This document shows positions 27,802 to 37,454 of a stretch of 64,000 nt of DNA, in pieces. Position numbers and translations under genes: made by a program. How positions within the stretch are numbered: the first letter of the stretch is position 1; each line of letters starts with the position of its first letter. Below the pieces are notes generated by a model. That model made no database searches. It was given only the letters and a program-made list of their open reading frames with translations, and was not told where the DNA came from. Source of the stretch: an uncultured Collinsella sp. (GTDB taxonomy: Bacteria > Actinomycetota > Coriobacteriia > Coriobacteriales > Coriobacteriaceae); assembly GCA_902465015.1 (NCBI GenBank), contig CABQLK010000004.1:6379-70378 (forward strand), written 5' to 3'.

Positions 27802-29367
27802 CTAATTCACCTCACTTGTCTTGGTCTGGGAACTGAACACCATGCGGTAGAGAGGGGCCTCGTGGAGCTCTTCGACGCTCTGGTTCAAAACGACGGACGT
27901 TGCATCCTCGACGCCGCTCGTGATGGCGACCGGGGTGGCGATACCGAACCACATGACCACAATCGCGAGGGCGATCTCGGGGATGATCATGAGGGCGGGC
28001 ACCTCGTGGCGCTTCATGCCCTCGGGCGCCTTGCCGAAGATGGACTTGAGCGCGATGCCGGTAAGGGCGAAGTACACGCCGGTGAGGCCGATGGCCACGA
28101 GCACGACCACCCAGATGGGACCGGACTGGATGCCGGCCACGAAGGTGAGGAACTCGGAGATGAACAGGGCGAACGGCGGGAAGGCGGCGAGCGCGAGCAG
28201 GGCGATGATGGTGAGCGCTGCCGTGACGGGAGCGATCTCGACGACGCCCTTGATCTTGTTCAGGTCGCGGGTGTGGTAGATGTGCTGGATGTTACCGGCC
28301 ATGCAGAAGGCGAGCGCCTTCGTGAAGCCGTGGAAGATGCAGTGCAGCAGGCAGGCGGCGATACCGAGCGGACCACCGATACCCAGGCACAGCGCGACCA
28401 CACCGACGTTGTCGACGGAGGAGTACGCGAAGCGGCGCTTGATATCGTCCTGCTTGAAGATGCACAGGGCGGCCACCAGGATGGACAGCGTGCCCAGGAT
28501 GAGCAGGAGCGTTCGCGGATAGGTGTCGCCCACCGTGATGATGGACAGGGAGTAGAAGCGGATGATCACCAGCATGGCGCACTTGAGCAGCACGCCCGAG
28601 AGCAGCGCGGAGACCGGGCTCGGAGCCTGGGAGTGCGCGTCGGGCAGCCAGGTGTGCATGGGGAACAGGCCCGCCTTGGTGCCGAAGCCGATGACGATGA
28701 ACGCGAACGCGAGGCGCACGAGCATCGGGTCGAACTGGTCGGCGTAGGGCATGATGGAGGTGAGGAAGGCGGCCTCATGCGCGTTGGGCATGATATCGGC
28801 GGCGTTCGCGTAGATGAGCAGCGTGCCGAACAGGCCGAAGGCCACACCGGCGGTGCAGACCATCGCGTACTTCCAAGACGCCTCGAGCGCCTGCTTGTTC
28901 TTGTAGATGCCCACGAGGAACACGGTCGACAGCGTAGTGGCCTCGACCGCCGCCCAGGTGAGGATGATGTTGTTGGACAGGCAGGCGAGCAGCATCGTGA
29001 AGACGAACAGGCTGAACAGCGCGTAGTACTGCTTGGTGCGCTCGGCCGGCATGGTCTTCTCCTCGATATCGATCTTGATATAGGAGATGGAGTACACGCC
29101 GGTGATGAACCCGATGATGCCTACCAGAAGGACGAAGATCGACGAGAGCGAATCGAGATGGAGCCACAGGCCCAAAGCGTCGATATTCTGCCCGCTCGAG
29201 AGCATGGTTCCCGCGGTGACGACCGAAAGGACAAGGGTCGCCGCGACGGAGATGGTGTTGAGCCCCGCGAAGACGTTGTAGGACGTCGTCTTGGGGAGCG
29301 CAGCCATAATCAGGGAGAACACGAGGGGACAAGCGAGCAGGGCGACCGTCAGCATTGAAACATCCAT
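27802..29367 (-). CDS. hyfF: Hydrogenase-4 antiporter-like membrane subunit HyfF
   Basis: 521 aa, about 14 hydrophobic segments, NuoL/M/N-Mrp antiporter family. The signature HTWLPDAHSQAPSPVSALL in the middle and a membrane Lys/Glu series (for example NIILTWAAVEATTLS) mark a proton- or sodium-translocating subunit. One of three such subunits here; Hyc-type complexes have only one, so this supports a Hyf (FHL-2) assignment. Confidence 0.88.
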   Translation of the reverse strand: MDVSMLTVALLACPLVFSLIMAALPKTTSYNVFAGLNTISVAATLVLSVVTAGTMLSSGQNIDALGLWLHLDSLSSIFVLLVGIIGFITGVYSISYIKIDIEEKTMPAERTKQYYALFSLFVFTMLLACLSNNIILTWAAVEATTLSTVFLVGIYKNKQALEASWKYAMVCTAGVAFGLFGTLLIYANAADIMPNAHEAAFLTSIMPYADQFDPMLVRLAFAFIVIGFGTKAGLFPMHTWLPDAHSQAPSPVSALLSGVLLKCAMLVIIRFYSLSIITVGDTYPRTLLLILGTLSILVAALCIFKQDDIKRRFAYSSVDNVGVVALCLGIGGPLGIAACLLHCIFHGFTKALAFCMAGNIQHIYHTRDLNKIKGVVEIAPVTAALTIIALLALAAFPPFALFISEFLTFVAGIQSGPIWVVVLVAIGLTGVYFALTGIALKSIFGKAPEGMKRHEVPALMIIPEIALAIVVMWFGIATPVAITSGVEDATSVVLNQSVEELHEAPLYRMVFSSQTKTSEVN

Positions 29368-29370
29368 GGC

Positions 29371-30024
29371 CTACCCCTTCAATTCGGTCAGGTCGTGGGA
29401 GTCGAGCGACTTGGTGTCGTTCCAAATCCTCACGACGACGGCGGACATGATGATGACGGCGAAGATGGCGTCGGTGGCGATGCCGATCTCGATGATCTCG
29501 GGGGCCGTGGGCGCGAGCAGGGCGAGCGTCACGTGGCTACCGTTCTCCATAAGGCAGTACCCGAAGATCTGCTTGAGGATGTTGCGCTGGGAGATGATGC
29601 ACGTGAGGCCGACGAAGAAGTGCGCGAAGCTGATGGCGAGGGCCGGAGTGGCCACCTCGGCGGTGGGCAGGCTCAGGCGCGTGACCACCGCGAAGCAGAC
29701 GGCCACCTCCAGACCGGTGAGGATGATGGTCCAGGCCGGCTTGATGGAGGAGGTCAGCGTGCTATCGGCAGGCGAACCCATCTTCTTGTAGGCACGGTTG
29801 AGAATGAACGGAACGAGGATCACCTTGGTGACGAAGGCCGACGCGGCCCACATGAGAAGCTCGGTGGCACCGGTGGTGAGGCCCAGGGTGAGCAGCACGC
29901 CCACCAGGACAACCGACTGGATCGCGTACCACTTGATGGCGGACGGGATGGTCTTCGAGACGACCACCATGGTGGAGGTCACGATCAGAAGACCGCCCAG
30001 GATATTGACTAACGAATAACCCAT
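29371..30024 (-). CDS. hyfE: Hydrogenase-4 membrane subunit HyfE
   Basis: 217 aa, about six to seven hydrophobic helices, NuoK/MrpC-like half in the C-terminus (AISFAHFFVGLTCIISQRN, FGYCLMENGSHVTLAL). Part of the membrane arm; found in Hyf but not Hyc complexes. GGAGGT precedes the ATG. Confidence 0.85.
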   Translation of the reverse strand: MGYSLVNILGGLLIVTSTMVVVSKTIPSAIKWYAIQSVVLVGVLLTLGLTTGATELLMWAASAFVTKVILVPFILNRAYKKMGSPADSTLTSSIKPAWTIILTGLEVAVCFAVVTRLSLPTAEVATPALAISFAHFFVGLTCIISQRNILKQIFGYCLMENGSHVTLALLAPTAPEIIEIGIATDAIFAVIIMSAVVVRIWNDTKSLDSHDLTELKG

Positions 30025-30034
30025 GTCCTACCTC

Positions 30035-31492
30035 CTAACCCATCCAACTAGAGGACAGAGGACCGGCGACGACGACCATGATCATGAGGACGACGAACAC
30101 GAACGCCATGGCGCGCGGAAGGGGCTGGCCGGCGGCCACGGTCTCGCTCGGCTCACCGGGCAGGACCTTACCCATCCAACGCAGGAACCATGCGAAGGTG
30201 GCGACGGTCTCGACGACCATGACGCACACGAGGACAAAGATGACCGTGTTGGTAGCACCAACCGCGAAGCCACCGGAAATGATCTGGAACTTGGAGAAGA
30301 ACGTGCTCATGGGGGGCACGCCGGCGATAGCGGTCGCGGCGACCGCAAAGCCCACGCCCGTGACCGGGTACTTCTTCATGAGGCCCTGGATCTTGGGCAG
30401 CATACGGGTTCCCAGCGTGAAGCTGAGAGAGCCGGCGATGAGGAAGAACAGGGTCTTGGTGAACGCGTGGTTGAAGATGTGCTCGACGGCGCCGTTAAAC
30501 GCCATCTGGCTTCCGAACACGGAGAGGCCCAGGCCAAAGAACACGTAGGCGAGCTGCGCGATCGTCGAGAAGGCGAGCAGGCGCTTCATATCCTTCTGGG
30601 GCAGGTACATGAGGAAGCCGAAGAGCATGGTCACGACGGCGTCGATGATGGCGACCCAACCGACGATCTCGGGGATATCGCCGGCGCTCGCAAGAGCGCG
30701 GGCGAACACGCACACGCCGACCTTAACCATGGACGCGCCATGGAGGTAGGCGGAAACGGGCGTGGGGGCCTCCATTGCGGAGGGCAGCCACATGTAGAGC
30801 GGGAACTGGGCGGACTTGGCCCAAGCAGCGAACAGGATGAGCAGCAGCACGACGGTCTTCATACCGGAATCGAGCTGGGAGATCGCGCTCAGCGCGAACG
30901 TGCCGGTTCCGGCGAACAGGAAGGCCGCGCCGATGTAGAGTCCCAGAGCGCCGATATGGGTGATGATGAGCGCCTTCATACCGGCCTTCTTGGCCGTGGG
31001 CGTCATGTAGTAGCTGATGAGGCCCCAGGAGCACACACCGGTGATCTCGAAGAAAACGAGCTGGCCGACGATGGTGGAGCTGTAGGCGAGACCGGCCATG
31101 GCGCCGATGAACGTGGAGAAGTACACGTAGAAGCGACGACGGGGCGCGTCGGGATGCTCCTTATTCTTATCGCTCATGTACGGGAACGAATAGATGACGA
31201 CGAGCAGGCCGATAGCGACGAACGCGGGTGCGAGCAGCGTGCTCATCCGGTCGAATATGAAGCCCATGACCAAGGTCTGGCCCATACTCGCCCAGGTTAC
31301 ATCGACCGCGTTCATGCCGTTTCCGGCAAACGTCGCGGCCAAGCCAACGGAAGCGACCGTGGCGATGCCGCCGGCAAAGGCGCAGATCCATTTAGCGTAG
31401 GGACGCGGCAGCATGACGATGAGCAGGGAGCCCAGCATGGGGACGGCGATCGCCACCATGGCAAAGAGGGACAAGCTCGATTCGATTGACAT
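30035..31492 (-). CDS. hyfD: Hydrogenase-4 antiporter-like membrane subunit HyfD
   Basis: 485 aa, about 14 hydrophobic segments. The antiporter signature is MWLPSAMEAPTPVSAYLH, with FEITGVCSWGLISYY holding the conserved membrane Glu. Second of the three NuoL/M/N-like subunits. Expected to couple H2 production with ion movement across the cytoplasmic membrane. Confidence 0.87.
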   Translation of the reverse strand: MSIESSLSLFAMVAIAVPMLGSLLIVMLPRPYAKWICAFAGGIATVASVGLAATFAGNGMNAVDVTWASMGQTLVMGFIFDRMSTLLAPAFVAIGLLVVIYSFPYMSDKNKEHPDAPRRRFYVYFSTFIGAMAGLAYSSTIVGQLVFFEITGVCSWGLISYYMTPTAKKAGMKALIITHIGALGLYIGAAFLFAGTGTFALSAISQLDSGMKTVVLLLILFAAWAKSAQFPLYMWLPSAMEAPTPVSAYLHGASMVKVGVCVFARALASAGDIPEIVGWVAIIDAVVTMLFGFLMYLPQKDMKRLLAFSTIAQLAYVFFGLGLSVFGSQMAFNGAVEHIFNHAFTKTLFFLIAGSLSFTLGTRMLPKIQGLMKKYPVTGVGFAVAATAIAGVPPMSTFFSKFQIISGGFAVGATNTVIFVLVCVMVVETVATFAWFLRWMGKVLPGEPSETVAAGQPLPRAMAFVFVVLMIMVVVAGPLSSSWMG

Positions 31493-31508
31493 AGTTTCTC
31501 CCTTCTCC

Positions 31509-32432
31509 CTACACGCCTACGACGACGAAGACGAACGCGAGGACCGCGATGCCGACGACGGCCCAGGTCTGGTTACCGAGCACCTTGAAGCGCGAACGGG
31601 AAACGGAGTTCTCGAGCACGCCGCAGACGACGAAATCGACCAGGCACTTGACGAGGAAGACGACGGCGCCCACGAGAGCGGTGACGCCGATGGTCGCGGG
31701 CTCTCCCCAGGGGATGAAGATGGAGGTGAACCAAGCGACGACCACGACCTGCTTCATGCCCATGGCGAGCTTCATCATGGCCAGGGACGGGCCGGAGAGC
31801 TCGGCGAGCGGACCCTCCTGGAGCTCCTGCTCGGCTTCGGCCTGATCGAACGGAAGCTTGCCGAGCTCCATGTAACAGGCGGCCGCGAAGGCGACGCCGG
31901 CGAGGATAACGGCGACGACGCTCGAGACGTTGCCCGTAACGATGTGCTGACCCATGGTCGCAATGTCCGTGGAGCCGCACACGATGGCGACGGTGAACAG
32001 CGCGATGAGCATGGACGGCTCGATGAGCACGCTCATGAGGAGCTCGCGGATACCGCCGAAGCCCGCGTAGGCGTTGGAGGAATCCACGCCGGACAGCGCG
32101 AAGAAGAAGCGGGACAGCGCGAGCGCGTACATGATGGTGATGGCGTCACCAAAGACGGGCATGGGGCTCTGGAGCGTGAACATGGGCAGGCCCATGGCGA
32201 GCATAAACGACACCGCGAGGAACAGCGGCGGCATGATGCGAAGCACGAAGCTCGAGTCGGAACTCACGGACTCGGGACGCGCCATGAGCTTCGCGAGGTC
32301 CCGGTAATCCTGAAGGATGGACGGACCGCGGCGATTGTGCATCTTCGCGCGAATCACACGGGCGAGGCCGGAGAAGAAGGGCGCGACCAGCATGACCACG
32401 AGGCCCTGCGCTATCGCAAGAACGATGTTCAT
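31509..32432 (-). CDS. hyfC: Hydrogenase-4 membrane subunit HyfC (NuoH/HycD type)
   Basis: 307 aa, about eight hydrophobic helices; connects the soluble hydrogenase module to the membrane arm. The NuoH signature KLPFDQAEAEQELQEG is clear and GLARVIRAKMHNRRGP is the usual cytoplasmic loop. Start at 32432 (MNIVLAIAQG) is preceded by GAGAGGGGAG; a longer reading frame upstream overlaps HyfB and is not coding. Confidence 0.9.
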   Translation of the reverse strand: MNIVLAIAQGLVVMLVAPFFSGLARVIRAKMHNRRGPSILQDYRDLAKLMARPESVSSDSSFVLRIMPPLFLAVSFMLAMGLPMFTLQSPMPVFGDAITIMYALALSRFFFALSGVDSSNAYAGFGGIRELLMSVLIEPSMLIALFTVAIVCGSTDIATMGQHIVTGNVSSVVAVILAGVAFAAACYMELGKLPFDQAEAEQELQEGPLAELSGPSLAMMKLAMGMKQVVVVAWFTSIFIPWGEPATIGVTALVGAVVFLVKCLVDFVVCGVLENSVSRSRFKVLGNQTWAVVGIAVLAFVFVVVGV

Positions 32433-32449
32433 AATATCCTCTCCCCTCT

Positions 32450-34468
32450 CTAGACCATGACCACGGCGAGCACGAGGAAGACCACGAGCGCCGCGACGAT
32501 GTAGCAGATGTATACGGAGTAGTTGCCGCCCTCGATCTTGGAGGCGAGGCCGGCCAGCTTGTCGGCACCCTCGCTCGGTGCATCGACCAGGAAACGGTCG
32601 GGCAGGGGCTCGACGCCCTGGGCGACACCGGTGAGCTTCTGGAACACGTGCGCGATGGACCAGCAGATCTTGGTGCATACCTCGCGCAGGGTGTAGAGCG
32701 GGCCCATGAAGAGTTCGACGTCGGACGCGAAGCTCGTGGCGACGACGGGCATGTGCTCGTTGGGCTCGTAGCCGCACGCCCAAGGGTCGGTCTTCTTAGC
32801 GGGGGCCTTGGCGCCGAGGCAGGACCTCAACGCGAACGCGAGGCCGGTGAGGACCACGAGCGCGATGGCGATCGCGGGGGTGGAGGTGGCGGCACCGGAA
32901 ATCTCGTTCACGAGAGACACGCCCGAGGTGGCTGTGACGGCGGAGCCGGCAAGCACGCTCTGGGCGACGTCGCCCAGAACCGGGGCGATGACCGGGGAGC
33001 CGATTCCCAGTACCACGCAGATGGCCGCGAGGAGCATCTGCGAGAACAACATCGGAGCCGGGGACTCCTTGGCGTTCGCGGCCTCCTGGGAACGAGGGCT
33101 GCTCGCGAACGAGACGCCGTAGGCCTTCACGAAGCACGTGACGGCCAGGGCACCGGTGATGGCGAGGGCGGCCGCGGAGGCGACGGCGAACACCATGACG
33201 ACCGGGTCGGAGAGCGTCGAGATGTTGAACAGGGACTGGTAGGTGAACCACTCGGAAACGAAGCCGTTGAGCGGCGGGATGGCCGAGATGGCAAGGGCAC
33301 CGATGAGGAAGCAGACGGCCGTGACCGGCATACGACGGAACAGGCCGCCCATCTTCTCCATATTGCGTGTACCCGTGGAGTACAGCAGCGCACCGGCGCC
33401 CAAGAACAGCTCGCCCTTAAACATCGCGTGGTTAAACGTGTGGTAGAGGGCTGCCATCAGGGCCAGGACGGCGATGCCGACCGAGTCGAGCGCCATGGCG
33501 GCCATGGAGGCGCCGACGCCGAGCAGAATGATGCCGATGTTCTCGACGGAGTGATAGGCCAGCAGGCGCTTGATGTCATGCTCCTGCAGGGCGAAGGCCA
33601 CGCCGAGAACCGACGAGATCGCACCGAACACCATGACCATAAGGCCCCACCAGACCTGAACGCCCGAGGCGGAGAGCAGGTCGAGGCCCACCTTGAGGAT
33701 GCCGAAGATACCGATCTTAATCATGCCGCCGGACATGAGGGCACTCACGTTGGACGGCGCCTCGGGATGTGCCTTGGGCAGCCAGCCGTGCAGCGGGATG
33801 ATACCGGCCTTGGCGCCAAAGCCAAAGAAGGCGAGCACGAAGCACACGGATGCGACTGCGGGGCTAAACTGCGTGGCGCGGAAATCCGCAAAGGCAAACG
33901 AGCCACCGGCGAAGTTGGTCATGGTGAGGAAGCTCGCCATGATGAGCACAAAGCCCACGTGCGCGATCACAAAGTAGAGCCAACCGCCATGGATGGAGTT
34001 CTCGTTCTCCTCGATCACGACCAGGAAGTACGAGGTCAGCGACATGAGCTCAAAGGCAACCAGGAACCAAAACACGTTGTCGGCGGTGATGACGAGCATC
34101 ATGGACGCCACGAAGGTGTTAAAGAAGAAGCCGGCGCGGCCCTTTTTGCCCGGGTACTCATCAAAGTAGTTGAGACCGTAGATCGAACCGGCAAACGCGA
34201 GCACCGAGATGAGCGCCACGAACAGGCCGGACAGCTGATTGAGCAGCAGCTGGAAATGGGCAAACGGGAAGAACACGATGGTGTCGACCGACGTGACATC
34301 GCCCAGCACGGCCTGGATACCGGCCACAAACGAAAGCACCGCGGCGACGGCGCCGATAAGGCAGCCGGCGGTCTTGGCGGCGTTATCGGCCTTGATCAGC
34401 AGAATCGAGGCGAGCGCACCGATGCACGAGACGGCAAGCGATGCGACAAACAGCGTCATGCTATCCAT
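32450..34468 (-). CDS. hyfB: Hydrogenase-4 antiporter-like membrane subunit HyfB
   Basis: 672 aa, the longest NuoL-like subunit, about 16 hydrophobic segments, signature HGWLPKAHPEAPSNVSALM. The C-terminal third has an extra soluble loop (GAKAPAKKTDPWACGYEPNE) of the HyfB/HycC kind before a final transmembrane helix. Overlaps hyfA by eight bases, so translation is coupled. Confidence 0.9.
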   Translation of the reverse strand: MDSMTLFVASLAVSCIGALASILLIKADNAAKTAGCLIGAVAAVLSFVAGIQAVLGDVTSVDTIVFFPFAHFQLLLNQLSGLFVALISVLAFAGSIYGLNYFDEYPGKKGRAGFFFNTFVASMMLVITADNVFWFLVAFELMSLTSYFLVVIEENENSIHGGWLYFVIAHVGFVLIMASFLTMTNFAGGSFAFADFRATQFSPAVASVCFVLAFFGFGAKAGIIPLHGWLPKAHPEAPSNVSALMSGGMIKIGIFGILKVGLDLLSASGVQVWWGLMVMVFGAISSVLGVAFALQEHDIKRLLAYHSVENIGIILLGVGASMAAMALDSVGIAVLALMAALYHTFNHAMFKGELFLGAGALLYSTGTRNMEKMGGLFRRMPVTAVCFLIGALAISAIPPLNGFVSEWFTYQSLFNISTLSDPVVMVFAVASAAALAITGALAVTCFVKAYGVSFASSPRSQEAANAKESPAPMLFSQMLLAAICVVLGIGSPVIAPVLGDVAQSVLAGSAVTATSGVSLVNEISGAATSTPAIAIALVVLTGLAFALRSCLGAKAPAKKTDPWACGYEPNEHMPVVATSFASDVELFMGPLYTLREVCTKICWSIAHVFQKLTGVAQGVEPLPDRFLVDAPSEGADKLAGLASKIEGGNYSVYICYIVAALVVFLVLAVVMV

Positions 34469-35078
34469 TGCTTACGCTCCCTTCTGCTTTCTCGGACAGG
34501 CCCTGGGACACAGCGGTAGCGTCGACGGCCGGACCGTTTTCGATCGAGCGCAGGCGCTTGGCCTCGTCGAGCTCGCGATCGGCCGCGCCGCCCATGACGG
34601 TCAGCGCCTTGGTGGGGCACGCCGCCACACAATACGGGCCGTCCGGATCGAAGGCGCACAGGTCGCATTTGACAGCGCAGGTGTACTGGCCAGGAGCCCA
34701 TGTAAGCAAGCTGCTCAGGGACTTGGGATACGAAGGCGTCGGGTCGCACATGCCTGCGACACCGGCGATAGACGTGCCATCGGGATGGATAGCTCCGAAG
34801 GGGCACGCGATGGCGCACAGCCTGCACCCGATGCACTCCTGCTCCTTGACGTGGATGCGATCGCCATCGTGCTCGATGGCATTCACCGGGCAGACCTCGG
34901 CGCAGGGGGCACCCTCGCAATGGTGGCAGGCAAGGGCGGCCGAAATACCGCCGGTCTTCACGAGCGCCAGGCGCGGCGCATCCTGAAGACCCTGCATCCG
35001 GTGGGCGTCGGCACAGGCGGACTGGCATGTTCCGCAGCCGATGCACCTCTCCGGGTTGATGTCGATGAAGCGGTTCAT
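34461..35078 (-). CDS. hyfA: 4Fe-4S ferredoxin-like subunit HyfA
   Basis: 205 aa, four 4Fe-4S motifs: CIGCGTCQSACAD, CHHCEGAPCAEVCP, CIGCRLCAIACP and CDLCAFDPDGPYCVAACP. HycB/HyfA/HydN family; it carries electrons between FdhF and the hydrogenase. ATG 35078 has AAAGGA seven bases upstream; a GTG two codons earlier is the other possibility. Separated from fdhF by a strong hairpin. Confidence 0.9.
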   Translation of the reverse strand: MNRFIDINPERCIGCGTCQSACADAHRMQGLQDAPRLALVKTGGISAALACHHCEGAPCAEVCPVNAIEHDGDRIHVKEQECIGCRLCAIACPFGAIHPDGTSIAGVAGMCDPTPSYPKSLSSLLTWAPGQYTCAVKCDLCAFDPDGPYCVAACPTKALTVMGGAADRELDEAKRLRSIENGPAVDATAVSQGLSEKAEGSVSNG

Positions 35079-35100
35079 CCCCACTTCCTTTCAAAATAAC

Positions 35101-35135
35101 GGGCCGGGCTCCCGAACGTACGGGACGCCCGGCCC
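35101..35135 (-). terminator. Intercistronic hairpin between fdhF and hyfA
   Basis: Near-perfect 14-15 bp GC-rich stem (35101-35114 / 35121-35135) followed by GTTATTTTG on the reverse strand. Probably a partial terminator or a 3'-end stabiliser that keeps fdhF mRNA in excess of the hydrogenase genes. Confidence 0.6.
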
Positions 35136-35156
35136 AAAAAGCCAACGAGAACGGGA

Positions 35157-37379
35157 CTACACGATTTGATTCACGTGCGTCTCGTCGTCGAACTTGGCGG
35201 CGCCGGGCTCAACGTCCTGGGGAGCGGCGGCGTCCACCAGAGCCTGCTTGAGCTCGGTGTACTGACGCTCGACCTCGCCCTCGGCCCAGACCTGGTCGGC
35301 GATTGGATCGACCTGGCAGGCGGAGAACTTGTCCTCGGGCGTATGCGAGACCGGGTCGACCTTGTGCATGGTCAGCTCGTTGCACTTGCCGATCCACCAC
35401 TGGTAGGTCATATAGACCGTGCCCTTGTTGATACGGTCGCTCACGTCGGCGCGGCTGTACACCTGACCACGGCGGCTGTGAATCGAGACGATGTCGCCGT
35501 TCTTGATGCCGCGCGCCTGGGCGTCCGCGGGATTCATGCGGACAAAGCCGGGCTCGTCGGCGAGCAGCGCCAGCGTCTTGCAGTTGCCGGTCATCGAGCG
35601 GCAACTGTAGTGGCCGACCTCGCGGACGGTGCACAGGATGAGCGGGTACTCATCGTCGGGAAGCTCGGAGGGCGCCTCCCAATCGTGCGCCATCAGGTTG
35701 GCGCGGCCATCCTTGGTGGTGAACTTGCCACCGGCGAACATGTCGGCCGTGCCGTGGTCGTTCACATCGGTGCTCTTGACCGGCCACTGGGCGTAGCCGC
35801 CCTCGGGAGCCATCTTCTCGTAGGTCGCGCCCACAAAGTTGGGGCACAGGCTAATGCACTCGTTCCAGATCTGCTCGGTGTTGTCGTAGTGCATGGGATA
35901 GCCCATGCGCGTGGACAGGTCCGCGAAGATCTCCCAGTCGTGACGGCACTCGCCCTTGGGCGGAACGGCCGCGTCAAAGTGCTGGAAGCTACGGTCGGAT
36001 GCGGTAAAGACGCCCTCGTGCTCGCCCCAAGAGGTGGCAGGCAGGATGACGTCGGCGAGCATAGTCGTCTGCGTCATAAAGATGTCCTGGCAGATGAACA
36101 GATCCAGCTCGGAGAGCGTCTTGCGCATTCCGGCCGAATCGGGCTCGGTCTGCACCGGGTCCTCGCCGTAGTTGTAGAAGCAGTGCACCTTGCCCTCGTC
36201 GACCAGGTGACCCAGGTCGGTGAGCTTGTAGCCCTCCTCCAAGGGGAGCTTTTCCTCGGGCACGCCCCAAGCCTTGGCAAACTTGGCACGCACAGCCGGG
36301 TCGGTGACTTTCTGGTAGCCAGGGTACAGGTTGGGCAGCATGCCCATATCGCAGGAGCCCTGGACGTTGTTCTGGCCACGCACGGGCGCGAGGCCGGAGT
36401 TGGGTTTGCCGATCTGGCCGGCAACGCAGGCGATGGAGGCGATGGTGTGCACCGTCTTCAGGTTCTGCTTCTGCTGGCATACGCCCATACCCCAGCCAAT
36501 GATGGCAGAGGGCTTCGCCGTGGCGTACATCTCGGCAGCTTGGTGGATCAACGCGGGCTCGATACCCGTGATGTCCTGTACGGATTCGGGGGTGTAGTTC
36601 TTAATGGTCTCCCACCACTCGTCAAAGCCGTTCGTGTGCTCGGCGACGAATTCCTTGTCGTAGAGGCCATCGTTGACCAAGCAGTTGGCAAAGGCGTTGA
36701 GGAACGCAACGTTGCAACCGTTCTTGATCGGAAGGTAGAGATCGGCGATACGCGCGGTTTCGATATGGCGCGGGTCGGCGACGATGATCTTGCAACCCTT
36801 TTCTTTGGCTCGCACGATACGCCTTGCGACGATGGGGTGCGAATCGGCAGGGTTATAGCCGAAGAGGAAAATGCAGCCCGCATCCTCCATACCGGGGATG
36901 GAGCATGACATGCAACCTGAACCAACCGTGTCCATCAGACCGAGGACAGTAGGGCCGTGTCAAGTACGGGCGCAGTTGTCCACGCTGTGGGTGCCGATGC
37001 ACGCACGCGTAAACTTCTGCATGACGTAGTTCGCCTCATTGCCGCCGCCTCGCGAAGAGCCGGTGGTCATGACAGCGTTAGGACCATATTCGTCAATTAT
37101 GGCCTGCATCTTAGATGCGGTGAAATCCAGCGCCTCGTCCCAGCTTACGCGCTCAAGATCCGCGCCCTTGGTGCGGCGGATCATCGGGTGCAGTACGCGG
37201 GGAGTCAAGATCTTGGTGTCGTTGATGAAGTCGTAGCCGCTCATGCCCTTAAGGCACAGCTCGCCCTGGTTGGTGATGCCGTTGAGCGGTTCGGTACCCA
37301 CGACCTGGCCGTTTTGGACCAAGAGGTTAAACTGGCAACCGGCGCCGCAGTACGGGCAGATCACTTTATGCTTCTCCAT
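35157..37379 (-). CDS. fdhF: Formate dehydrogenase H, selenocysteine-containing
   Basis: Oxidises formate to CO2 and passes electrons to HydN/HyfA (740 aa including Sec). The 4Fe-4S ligands C8, C11, C15 and C42 and Lys44 match the E. coli FdhF numbering. Codon 140 is TGA (36962-36960) in DNCART-Sec-HGPTVLG, aligning with E. coli Sec140-His141; the frame stays open for 600 more codons, and VFGYNPADSHP-type residues (LFGYNPADSHPIVARR) follow. Conventional annotation would break it into a 139-aa fragment and a 592-aa remainder. AAGGAAGGAGG precedes the ATG. The molybdenum is held as bis-MGD, so mobA, moeA, mogA and modABC are needed. Confidence 0.96.
36925..36962 (-). promoter_or_regulatory. SECIS element of fdhF
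   Basis: Directly after the UGA, 5-bp stem TGTCC (36948-36944) / GGACA (36933-36929) closes a ten-base loop UCGGUCUGAU containing the GGUC core that SelB recognises in bacteria. Position, about 11 bases after UGA, is normal. Confidence 0.85.
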
Positions 37380-37454
37380 GACACCCTCCTTCCTTTCTCT
37401 GCTACCGAATGCTCGGTACTAATTTGACAATCATTGGGCTTGTCGCCCCAGCGC

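Noticed and set aside
27796..34519. Long forward-strand frames opposite the hyf genes, rich in Asp, Glu, Gly and His
   Set aside because: Antisense shadows of membrane protein genes; composition is that of a complemented hydrophobic sequence.
36960..37379. A separate 139-aa truncated formate dehydrogenase gene
   Set aside because: The stop is UGA at the Sec140 position with a SECIS hairpin, and the frame continues for 600 codons in the same reading frame.
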